A stretch of DNA of 64,000 nucleotides from Deltaproteobacteria bacterium. GTDB lineage: Bacteria > Desulfobacterota > Desulfarculia > JACQYL01. How positions within the stretch are numbered: position 1 is the first letter of the stretch; the number at the start of each line of letters is the position of its first letter. Shown here in pieces: positions 56,688-64,000 of the stretch. The notes under the pieces are model-generated. The model did no database searches. It saw only the letters and a program-made list of their open reading frames with translations, and had not been told where the DNA came from. A program made the position numbers and the translations under genes. The DNA lies in NCBI GenBank assembly GCA_016208165.1, contig JACQYL010000045.1:1-64000 (forward strand), read 5' to 3'.

Positions 56688-59501
56688 ATGCCGACAAAGA
56701 TGGACACCGTCTCGCTGTTCAGTCCGGGAAACTGCACGCCAGGGCTGTTGGAATCCATGCTCGTTGGCCAACACCACCTCGTCGATACACTCGAAAAAGC
56801 CGTCCTGGACAGCATTCGGACCGGGGTCGGACACAACTGGCTCCTAATAGGCCCCCGGGGAACGGGAAAGACGCACCTGCTGGCTGTCCTCTACAACCGG
56901 ATCGACGCCAATCCGGACTTCCGGGACCGCTTGGCCATCGCCTATATGAAGGAAGAAGAACGCGGCGTAGCTACCTTTCTCGACTGGCTCGTGCGAATCC
57001 TTAGAGCTCTGGAGCGACGCCAAGAGACCCCTGCCCAGTCCAAAAAAGACGTGTCGCTTGAAGATGAATTGATTCGACTCACCCGGATGCCGATAGAAGA
57101 CGCCCAAATCATGGCGGAGCGAATCCTGCTCGATTTCGTGGGTGACCGGAGGCTATTGCTGATTGCGGAAAACCTTGGCGAGATTTTTTCGGACACCAAA
57201 GGCATGGGCAAAGATGGGCAGCGCAGATTCAGGGACCTGGTCCAGCAGCATCCTTTCTGGATTATCATGGCGTCAACGCAATCACTCTTTAAAGACATTC
57301 AGACCCAGCAGGCCCCGTTTTATGGGTTTTTTCGAATTCAACACCTCCGGACATTCACGTTCGAGGAAGCGGTCGAGCTGCTGGAAAAGCTGGCGGAATC
57401 CGAGGAACGCGCGCACCTCGGGAAGTCCTTTCGATCGGAGGCGGGTCGGGGCCGGATCCGCGCAATTCACGAGATCACCGGGGGCAATCCGCGACTCCTG
57501 GTGATTTTCTATCAGTTTATAGATCGGGAATCCGTCCAGGATCTGGCGCGATCTTTTCTGGAAATGGTGGACAGCCTCACGACGTACTACCAGGAACAGA
57601 TGCAGCCGCTCCCGGCGCTTCAGCAGAAGATCGTGGAATTCCTCTCCGAACGCCGCGTACCTCAAAGCGTCAAGGAGATCGCCCAATCCTGTTTCATTAC
57701 CCATCAGGTAGCTTCCGGCCAGCTCAAGCGCTTGAAGGACCGCAGATTCGTCAAGGCCACCCCGGTCGGTCGAAAGACATACTATGAGCTGCAAGAACCT
57801 CTTTTCAGGATCTGTTTCGAGGTGAAAGAAGACAGGGGGTATCCCATCCGTCTATTCATTGATTTTCTGGGCCGATTCTACACTATGGAAGAGCTCAAAA
57901 GGAAGCACAGGGCTGCCGAAGTTCTGGTGTCGATCTACAGGTCCGGAGGCATGCTGCGAGAAGCGAGAAGACATCAGATGGAACTCACCCATATCGATGC
58001 AGCCCTCTCCAACTATCATCCCGTAGTACTCGCCGAACCCGACTTCCACTATGGCCGCGCCGATGTTCTTGACATCCGGAACAGATCGTCCATCATCGAC
58101 CAACTCCTCGCCTCGGAGGACTACACGGAGGCCGTGCGACTGGCTGATGCCGCTTTTGAACTGAAGATGGGAGGGCCCGAATTTCTGCTCAAGAGCGCCA
58201 GGGGCCGGCGACGGCTGGGAGACAAACAGAGCGCCTTGGAGAAACTCAGAGGTCTAGGTGCGCTTTCCTCTGAGGATCCCGAGGTCTGGGCGGAAAAGGG
58301 TGCTTTGGAGGAAGAGTGCGAAGACGACGATGCAGCCGAAAGGAGCTATCTCCGCGCCTTGGAGCTGGACGGTGCGAACGTTGAGGCTCTCTTGGGGCTC
58401 GGACGGATTTACTGGAACAGACGAGACCACGCCCTTGCGCTAAAGTACTTCCTTGATGCCACCAAGTGCGCTCCGGGGCAATCGGAAGGATGGCGGCTTC
58501 TAGGTCTAGCCCAAGAGCAAACCGGGGATATCCAGGGCGCCAGAGCCAGTTATAAGAAGGCCACGGATCTCGACTCGCTGGACTTTGACGCATGGCTACT
58601 CCGGGGCAGGTTCGAGTTCAATCAGGGTGCGCACGCCACGGCGCTCGAGTGCTTCACTCATGCGATCAGGCTCCAACCTGACAAGCCCGAGGCTTGGCAA
58701 CTGCTGGGCGTGGCCCGGGAACGAGCCGGAGATATCGAGGGCGCAAAAGCGAGCTATGAGAAGGCCACGAATCTCGACCCACATGATCCAATTACATGGC
58801 TTTTCCGAGGCAGGTTCGAGGGGGGACAAGACAACCATGCAGCGGCGCTGGAGTATCTGAACAAAGCCGAATCCTTGGGGCTGACCTCCGCCTATCTGCA
58901 GAACACTATCGGTGAAGAACTAAGGAAAACAGGATCCCACAAAGAAGCCATAGACCGCTACCGTCAAGCTGTTGAGCTGGATCCCGATGATTGTTTTCCA
59001 CGTTTCAACATCGCCCTCGCCCTCTTCCAGTCGGGGGATCTGCAAGGATGCATGGAACAAATCGCTCGAACTCTGGAGGCCGGAGCGGACAGGGACTGGG
59101 CCGAACCCGCGCAAGTATGTATCGATGAGATGAATTTCGAACTACTGAGACACGGTCTCTTTGAAGGACTGCCGGATCTGATAAAAGAACAGTGGGATCT
59201 CTTCAAGGACGGGCCGTTCCGGGAATCCTTCGCTGAAGGGTTCACCGGTGCGCTGACGGAGTTGCTAAAGCGACATCGGGAAATCCCCTTGGAACGCCTC
59301 GTTTACCTGCGGGACCGCGTTGTCTCCGAACTGTCTCAAGAAGCCTCATTCAGCGTGATTTGCCGCCTCTTCAGCATCGGAGTTCGTTACTTACAAACCA
59401 AGAACTTAGAGGTGCTGCTCGAATTGCCGTTGGAGGAACGATCCCTATTGGAATCCATCCTCGAGGAAGAGGAAGAGAGCGGAACACATTCCCCCAGTTA
59501 A
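56688..59501 (+). CDS. P-loop ATPase with winged helix and TPR repeats (second of a pair)
   Basis: The 937-residue protein has three parts. The ATPase (about residues 20-300) has Walker A GPRGTGKTH with Lys61; Walker B reads LLLIAENLGE, keeping the Glu at about 161 but with Ala where Asp is usual. About residues 310-390 form a winged helix-turn-helix (VPQSVKEIAQSCFITHQVAS). About 440-790 are tetratricopeptide repeats, followed by a helical tail ending in a Glu-rich stretch. This is the layout of STAND sensors, with repeats as ligand-sensing part, but no effector domain is visible. It starts one base after the first ATPase and is surely co-translated. Confidence 0.85.
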   Translation: MPTKMDTVSLFSPGNCTPGLLESMLVGQHHLVDTLEKAVLDSIRTGVGHNWLLIGPRGTGKTHLLAVLYNRIDANPDFRDRLAIAYMKEEERGVATFLDWLVRILRALERRQETPAQSKKDVSLEDELIRLTRMPIEDAQIMAERILLDFVGDRRLLLIAENLGEIFSDTKGMGKDGQRRFRDLVQQHPFWIIMASTQSLFKDIQTQQAPFYGFFRIQHLRTFTFEEAVELLEKLAESEERAHLGKSFRSEAGRGRIRAIHEITGGNPRLLVIFYQFIDRESVQDLARSFLEMVDSLTTYYQEQMQPLPALQQKIVEFLSERRVPQSVKEIAQSCFITHQVASGQLKRLKDRRFVKATPVGRKTYYELQEPLFRICFEVKEDRGYPIRLFIDFLGRFYTMEELKRKHRAAEVLVSIYRSGGMLREARRHQMELTHIDAALSNYHPVVLAEPDFHYGRADVLDIRNRSSIIDQLLASEDYTEAVRLADAAFELKMGGPEFLLKSARGRRRLGDKQSALEKLRGLGALSSEDPEVWAEKGALEEECEDDDAAERSYLRALELDGANVEALLGLGRIYWNRRDHALALKYFLDATKCAPGQSEGWRLLGLAQEQTGDIQGARASYKKATDLDSLDFDAWLLRGRFEFNQGAHATALECFTHAIRLQPDKPEAWQLLGVARERAGDIEGAKASYEKATNLDPHDPITWLFRGRFEGGQDNHAAALEYLNKAESLGLTSAYLQNTIGEELRKTGSHKEAIDRYRQAVELDPDDCFPRFNIALALFQSGDLQGCMEQIARTLEAGADRDWAEPAQVCIDEMNFELLRHGLFEGLPDLIKEQWDLFKDGPFRESFAEGFTGALTELLKRHREIPLERLVYLRDRVVSELSQEASFSVICRLFSIGVRYLQTKNLEVLLELPLEERSLLESILEEEEESGTHSPS

Positions 59502-59743
59502 GAATATTCGGGGTCACCTCGAGCCGGTCAATGCCCATGCAGAAAGAACAGCCGGACGGCGACCTTTACCGGAAGGGACGCCGGAACGAACAGGGCGCCG
59601 AGCGGCACGATTTTTCTTGAGACTCAAAGGGTATTCAGTCAGAGGCGGGCGTTCCCGGCTTCATGTAACCTCAGTGGCAGGGAATGTGTTCCCGAATGCT
59701 TTTATGCGTCGCCGGATTCGAGAATCTACATTGGATCCGGTTA

Positions 59744-60823
59744 TCACCCTCCCCCGCCACCACCGTATCGGAGGATGTTGTTCAGTTTGAACAGGGCTTC
59801 GCCCAAGGGCACGGCCATATTGGCTCTGTGGTTGGCGACAAAGCCGTTGAGATCCCCGTTGAGAATGATCCAGGGATCGAGCACCGCCGCCACGTTCAAG
59901 GCCGTCACAACCTGGGACAGCAGTTTGGTGCCTTTGATGAGCGTCACCTCTTCTTTGAAATCATGGAGCGTGGCTTCCAGAATCTGACTCATGGCCAAGG
60001 CAACGCCCTTGGCGTAATAGAAATAGTCGTCCGATACGAACGTGGACACGAGGCTTCCATCCCCTTCCACCTCTTTGACCAGATTATAGTGACAATTCCC
60101 TAAAAGCTCTTTGCAACTGAAAATCAGCGCTTCAAAATTGTCCGAGCGCGGGTAAAAATGCACAACGCCCTTTTCGAGGTCTCTCTGGTACTGATCCAGT
60201 TGCTTCAGGGCATCCCGGTACTGATCGTCCGCTGCGGGGAACCAGAACTGGTTCGCGCTGATCATCAAGAGGTTTAGCGAATGCTCGATTCTGGGGTCAA
60301 AGGCGTCGGAATCTCCAAAACGGCTGATCTTTTCTTTCAGTACCAAGCCCACTACGCGCACGGTTTCCAGCACACCCAGTTGAAGATTATTGATATTGTC
60401 CGTGAGGTGCATCTTGCCGAAAAGAAAAGAATTGGGCCTCCAGCCGAAACGGCGCTCTTCGAGTTCATACTCCATGGAACGAATCAAAGCCCGCGTGAAG
60501 CGGACACCCTCCAGCTCGGGTTTGGATGGCGCTTCAGCCTTCTGATCTCCGGGTTCGGCCGATTCAACGGGCTGCGGCTTAAATGCGGACTCGGATTGAG
60601 CGCCCGTCTTCCCGGCAACGGGAGCGGTTTCCGAAGTGTGATCGAAGATCCCCAGGAATCTTAGACCCATGTACACGCCGATCAGTACCAAGATCAATAT
60701 GAGCAGTCGAAACAGGACGCCTTTCCGTTTCAAAAAAGCGAACCGATGGCTCCGCTCTTCTACAGTGCCGCTTTCCATTTCTCCTTCCGCCAACGTGCCC
60801 TTAACGTCCTTCTTTTCAACCAT
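59744..60823 (-). CDS. DUF2333 family membrane protein
   Basis: The 359-residue product has a charged cytoplasmic start, one membrane helix (about residues 37-58), a low-complexity linker rich in Pro, Ala and Glu, and a large periplasmic domain. The domain contains RFGWRPNSFLFG, YPRSDNF and a DPWIILNG segment, which fit the DUF2333 family of proteobacteria. It ends in a Gly run. No function is established for the family. It stands alone on this strand, converging with the ATPase pair 240 bases away. Confidence 0.8.
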   Translation of the reverse strand: MVEKKDVKGTLAEGEMESGTVEERSHRFAFLKRKGVLFRLLILILVLIGVYMGLRFLGIFDHTSETAPVAGKTGAQSESAFKPQPVESAEPGDQKAEAPSKPELEGVRFTRALIRSMEYELEERRFGWRPNSFLFGKMHLTDNINNLQLGVLETVRVVGLVLKEKISRFGDSDAFDPRIEHSLNLLMISANQFWFPAADDQYRDALKQLDQYQRDLEKGVVHFYPRSDNFEALIFSCKELLGNCHYNLVKEVEGDGSLVSTFVSDDYFYYAKGVALAMSQILEATLHDFKEEVTLIKGTKLLSQVVTALNVAAVLDPWIILNGDLNGFVANHRANMAVPLGEALFKLNNILRYGGGGGG

Positions 60824-61288
60824 GAAATAACACTCCTACCATACGCAGATGCGTTTTAACACAAGCCTTTCCAACCGGTCAATGCATAAGGTGTTCGCTT
60901 TAGGCTCCAACCTCCGCCCAGACCCCGGGAATCGGTCGTGGCTATGCAACGCGGGATCCAAGCAGGCGAATTCCCGGTGAATCCGCACAGTGTTGCACAC
61001 GGGTCGCCGGCGCCATCCGGGTGAAAACCGAAATAGTGGTTGTATTTCAGATAGATGTGTCGTAAGTTCTATTCGGATGAAGACGTTTCCTTGAACGCCG
61101 GAAACGGATTGCCACCGGGATGTGCGAGATAAACCGGATGGGCCTCCCTCATCCGCAGAACGGCTGAATCGCCTCTGTGGGCTTCGAACCCGAATGCGAA
61201 ATTGCTTCGCTCAGGCCCGAATCCGCAGGAAGGATTAATCCCGGACCTCGGCTGAATTCGGACCTCCGCCGAAGTGAAAGAGATCGTC
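60824..61288. other. Intergenic region between divergent genes
   Basis: These 465 bases separate the DUF2333 gene from the PilZ gene. I recognise no gene, promoter pair, repeat or RNA structure in it. Confidence 0.4.
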
Positions 61289-61843
61289 ATGACAGCAACC
61301 ATTCACATCACATGTCCGGGATGCAAGAAGCAGGGCTTCATGCGTGTGGACCCGAAGAGAACAGGAAAGATCAAAGTCAATTGTCCCAATTGTGGGACCA
61401 AATTTGAACATACGATCGATAGGCGCTCTTACTATAGAAGGTCGCCTCTTCCACTTATCCGTTTCGGTCGGCTGGACTTTGATTTCAGAGATCTTTCCCA
61501 TCGCGGAGAGCTGATGGACATATCTGCAACAGGCTGTCGCATCAGGGTTGCTGAAGATCCGCCACGAAAAGGGGATCAGCTCGGCCTTTACTTTCGCCTT
61601 CCGTCAGCGGAACCTCCCGCAGGATTGGGCGGCCAAACGCCCTCTTTCGACTCTTCCATGAACGAGTCCCTCTCCCTGGATCATAATCCCGATGTTCGGG
61701 TGGGCGGGGAAGTGGTCTGGGTGCGGAAGTCAACGGATGCAGGCTACGAATTTGGGGTTCGATTCATATTCGAGGAAGAGCATGCCAAGAAGACCATTGG
61801 TTTTTACCTGTTTCCCTACCACGAACCTCTGGAGCGCAAGTGA
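61289..61843 (+). CDS. PilZ-domain protein with N-terminal zinc ribbon
   Basis: PilZ domains bind cyclic di-GMP. The 184-residue protein begins with a zinc ribbon (Cys9, Cys12, Cys32, Cys35 in CPGC and CPNC), then has the PilZ elements: the Arg motif RSYYR at residues 46-50 and the D-x-S-x-x-G motif in LMDISATGCRI, about 30 residues later. The C-terminal beta strands (VVWVRKSTDAGYEFGVRF) are complete. The ligand-binding residues are therefore intact. A GTG at 61274 could add five residues. Target of the signal is unknown; no motility or polysaccharide gene is nearby. Confidence 0.9.
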   Translation: MTATIHITCPGCKKQGFMRVDPKRTGKIKVNCPNCGTKFEHTIDRRSYYRRSPLPLIRFGRLDFDFRDLSHRGELMDISATGCRIRVAEDPPRKGDQLGLYFRLPSAEPPAGLGGQTPSFDSSMNESLSLDHNPDVRVGGEVVWVRKSTDAGYEFGVRFIFEEEHAKKTIGFYLFPYHEPLERK

Positions 61844-61900
61844 AGCCGCGGACGGTTTTCCGAGCTTCAAGCCGCACGATGACACTCATAGGAGACTCGC

Positions 61901-62413
61901 ATGGATTCATATCACGAAGAAGTTCTAAAGGGACTTCGAACCGCCATGGAAGCCGAAATGACCGGACATGCGTTCTACAAGAACGCAGCGGACAGCACGG
62001 CGGATCCCAAAGGGAAGGAAACGTTCCTGCGCCTTGCGCAAGAAGAAATGGGCCATTTCAAGTACTTGAAAACACAGTACAAGTCGATCCTGGAAAAGGG
62101 CGGGTATGATTTTACCCAACATCCGACCGATGAAGCTCACAAGCATGCATCAGGCCCCATCTTCAGCGCGGACTTTAAGAAAAGGCTGAAAGAAAGCCAT
62201 TTTGAAATCAGTGTGCTCTCTATCGGCATGAAACTCGAACTGGACGCCATTGCCTTTTACCGCTCGTGCGCCGAAAAAGCACGGGAAGAGAAGGCCAAGG
62301 AACTCTACCTGCAGTTGGCTGAGTGGGAACAGGGCCATTACGATGCGTTCGCCCGCGAACTGGATAACCTGAAGGAGGAATACTGGCGCGTCAACAACTT
62401 CGTCCCGATGTAG
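61901..62413 (+). CDS. Rubrerythrin-like diiron protein
   Basis: The 170-residue protein is a ferritin-fold member without the rubredoxin domain of full rubrerythrins. Iron ligands are visible in two halves: Glu19 in EAEMTGHAFY and EEMGHF, then LELDAIAFYRSC and the WEQGHYDAF pair. Such proteins detoxify peroxide or act as rubrerythrin partners in anaerobes. A GGAG site lies 8 bases before the ATG. It follows the PilZ gene after 57 bases. Confidence 0.9.
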   Translation: MDSYHEEVLKGLRTAMEAEMTGHAFYKNAADSTADPKGKETFLRLAQEEMGHFKYLKTQYKSILEKGGYDFTQHPTDEAHKHASGPIFSADFKKRLKESHFEISVLSIGMKLELDAIAFYRSCAEKAREEKAKELYLQLAEWEQGHYDAFARELDNLKEEYWRVNNFVPM

Positions 62414-62861
62414 AGCCCGACTAGGGCCGGAACGGCGGATGAACCAGTGACGGAAGGACGGGGTTGGAATGCATTGAAGTCGCTGGAGACCAAGGGCCGG
62501 GGGCCGCTTTTGCCGGGCTTCCGAGCAGCGAGGGCCTGCGGCTTTCCGGCAGGAGGACCTCTCGAGGGACGCCTGCCCCGGCCGATGCGGATATCCTAAA
62601 CAATGCCGGCCTACTTGCCTTTTCACCTTTTCGGGCTCGGTACAAATCCACCGCCAAGGTGTTTTTGTTCGTCGGCAACGCCTTGAAGAGGCAATTGACC
62701 TCCTTGACATCTCGTTCCCTTCCAAGAAATGTGCCAGTGTCCGCCTGATCGCACGGCGTCGCCCGTTGCTGCCGGTCGAGCCTTGGACCTCCCCCCGGAA
62801 ATCCCCCGTCGAGTATCCAACCGATACCCTCAGCCGGACTTCCAGCCAAGCCCTTCAAAAA

Positions 62862-62901
62862 AACAGTTGACGCAAAATCAACTGTTAAGTATGCTATACT
62901 T
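62862..62901 (+). promoter_or_regulatory. Promoter with overlapping palindromes before the TetR gene
   Basis: TTGACG (62867-62872) and TATGCT (62890-62895), 17 bases apart, form a good promoter. AACAGTTGA and TCAACTGTT (62862-62886, 7-base spacer) form a 9-bp inverted repeat that covers the -35 box. AAGTAT and ATACTT (62887-62901, 3-base spacer) form a second that covers the -10 box. Two operators on one promoter point to tight control, perhaps by the TetR protein downstream. Confidence 0.65.
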
Positions 62902-62946
62902 ACTTTCGTAAAAACTCCATAAAATACCTTATAGTAAAGTAAGTAT
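62896..62946. repeat. 11-bp inverted repeat in the TetR leader
   Basis: ATACTTACTTT (62896-62906) and AAAGTAAGTAT (62936-62946) are perfect reverse complements separated by 29 bases. A copy of TAAGTATGC stands at 62886-62894 and again at 62940-62948. They may be further binding sites or form an RNA stem. Confidence 0.6.
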
Positions 62947-63237
62947 GCCTGACGTACCCGAGAATAAACGGGGCTTTTCTTCCAACAGGTATGGCTATAA
63001 CGGCTCTGAAAAAGTACTCTCACTCAATCAACTCGGGGCAAGACCCGCGGAAACGCATCCACTTTAGCTGCGGAGGGGGGCCTCGGCAATCGCGTTCCAG
63101 GTCCGTATCGGAAAGACGCGGAACCGTTCGACCCTGAGACTGTTGAAGTCACTCGCGCGGATTCCGGAACCGTTGTGCCACTCGCGCCGATGCGACGAAA
63201 TCAGACCTCTTTCTCGAAGCTTGAAAAGGACTATCCG

Positions 63238-63867
63238 GTGAAACAAACGGTAACTGAGGCCGAACAAACAGGCAGGGTTGCCCCTTATCCCGCGGGATAC
63301 GTTAAGGTGATGGAAGCGCTAAGGCTTCTTTTACGGGAAAAGGACTTCAATGCCGTTACCTGGGCGGAGATTGCCCAAACCGCGGGCGTGAATGAAGCTC
63401 TCATATATAAATACTTCAAAGATAAAAGAGGTCTACTCCATAAAGTACTTCACGACTATTTGGAGGATTTTCTGGCTGGTTTGGACTATGCCCTCAAAGG
63501 AATAAAGGGATCTTTTAACAAACTTCGAAAAATAGCCTGGTTTCAAATCGATCTATATAATAAAGAGCGCGTATTTTCTAGGATTCTACTGCTTGAAGTT
63601 CGTAATTATACCGCCTATTTTCAAAGTGAAACCTATGATAGCGTAAGAACGTTTAGTAATATAATATTGGACGTTATTGAAGAAGGGATTCACGACGGGG
63701 AGATAAGAGACGATATTCCGGTAAAACACATAAGACAGATATTTCTGGGAGCCATAGAACATATGTGTCTGCCGGGCGTAATCTACGACAAAGACTTAGC
63801 TCCGGACGCTGCAACGGAAAGCATTTGCGAAGTACTGTTTCCCGGACTCCAAAAGAAGGCTGGTTAG
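63238..63867 (+). CDS. TetR-family transcriptional regulator
   Basis: The 209-residue protein has an N-terminal helix-turn-helix (TWAEIAQTAGVNEALIYKYF, residues about 38-57) typical of TetR regulators, and a helical ligand domain. The GTG at 63238 is favoured because AAAAGGA lies 7 bases upstream; the frame remains open to an ATG at 63175 that adds 21 residues. A thiolase gene follows 32 bases later, so regulation of acyl-CoA metabolism is likely, as in FadR-type TetR proteins. The palindromes at 62862-62946 are the obvious candidates for its binding sites. Base composition is more AT-rich than the neighbours. Confidence 0.9.
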   Translation: MKQTVTEAEQTGRVAPYPAGYVKVMEALRLLLREKDFNAVTWAEIAQTAGVNEALIYKYFKDKRGLLHKVLHDYLEDFLAGLDYALKGIKGSFNKLRKIAWFQIDLYNKERVFSRILLLEVRNYTAYFQSETYDSVRTFSNIILDVIEEGIHDGEIRDDIPVKHIRQIFLGAIEHMCLPGVIYDKDLAPDAATESICEVLFPGLQKKAG

Positions 63868-63899
63868 AGGAAGGTCGCCAAAATTCCAGGGAGGAAGAA

Positions 63900-64000
63900 A
63901 TGGGAGAGCACGAAGTAGTCATCGTTGGCGCGGTCAGGACCCCTTTCAGCCGATTTGACGGCGCCATGCGTGATATTCCAAGCGTGCAGTTAGGCGCCAT
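63900..64000 (+). CDS. Thiolase (acetyl-CoA acetyltransferase), N-terminal fragment
   Basis: The window ends inside this gene. The visible 33 residues read MGEHEVVIVGAVRTPFSRFD and continue with a LGA motif, the classical thiolase N-terminus (AVRTPFG-type). Thiolases cleave or form beta-ketoacyl-CoA. A GGAGG site lies 5 bases before the ATG. It is probably in one transcript with the TetR gene. Confidence 0.85.
   Translation, partial: MGEHEVVIVGAVRTPFSRFDGAMRDIPSVQLGA

Larger units (their letters stand above)
62414..63237. other. Long intergenic region upstream of the TetR gene
   Basis: No gene is supported in the first 440 bases. The part from 62860 to 62950 is AT-rich and carries a promoter with several inverted repeats (see the separate entries). 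The leader from there to the TetR start is almost 300 bases long and I see no other element in it. Confidence 0.45.

Overview
The window looks like the chromosome of a Desulfobacterota (Deltaproteobacteria) bacterium of middling to high GC content. The gene order lptE-leuS-nusB-ribH-ribBA-ribE-ribD-nrdR-glyA-fabF-acpP-fabG, followed by plsX-rpmF-yceD, is the housekeeping order known from that phylum. The ferredoxin-fused EtfA, the DUF2333 protein and the DnaJ/CbpM pair also fit. No tRNA, rRNA, CRISPR array, transposase or phage gene was recognised.

Region 1 (1-16.9 kb, minus strand) is one long housekeeping block: LPS assembly, leucyl-tRNA synthetase, riboflavin synthesis, NrdR, GlyA, fatty-acid synthesis, an EtfAB/acyl-CoA dehydrogenase set lying where fabD/fabH are often found, PlsX, ribosomal protein L32 (a 59-residue gene) and a YceD-like protein. 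Region 2 (17.1-21.9 kb, plus) holds a TolC-like protein, a C-terminal processing peptidase and a membrane class III nucleotide cyclase. Region 3 (21.9-26.4 kb, minus) holds a TPR protein, a MacB/FtsX-type ABC transporter with a DUF2318 protein resembling an iron-uptake locus of epsilonproteobacteria, and a Cys-rich secreted protein behind a promoter with a perfect palindrome. Region 4 (26.7-41 kb, minus) carries an unusual REC / substrate-binding / CheW fusion, recC-recB-recD, a multidomain lipoprotein and a broken CoA-disulfide-reductase-type gene.

Region 5 (41.7-49.7 kb) is rich in protein quality control: a Lon-related protease, DnaJ with CbpM, a frameshifted hflX, a TPR protein and Hsp20. 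Region 6 (50-64 kb) has a soluble histidine-kinase-like protein, an AsmA-like protein, a methyltransferase, a tightly coupled pair of P-loop ATPases behind a strong promoter with direct repeats, a DUF2333 protein, a zinc-ribbon PilZ protein, a rubrerythrin-like protein, and a TetR regulator upstream of a thiolase cut by the window edge.

Two themes stand out. First, several normally intact genes have reading-frame lesions: fabF and the CoA-disulfide reductase have internal deletions, hflX has an extra base in a short homopolymer and no usual start codon, and a small Cys-rich gene is broken by a perfect 13-bp tandem duplication. These are either real decay or assembly faults, and raw reads would decide. 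Second, the best candidates for undescribed biology are the two-gene ATPase cassette (55.4-59.5 kb) and the REC-substrate-binding-CheW fusion (26.7-28.7 kb).
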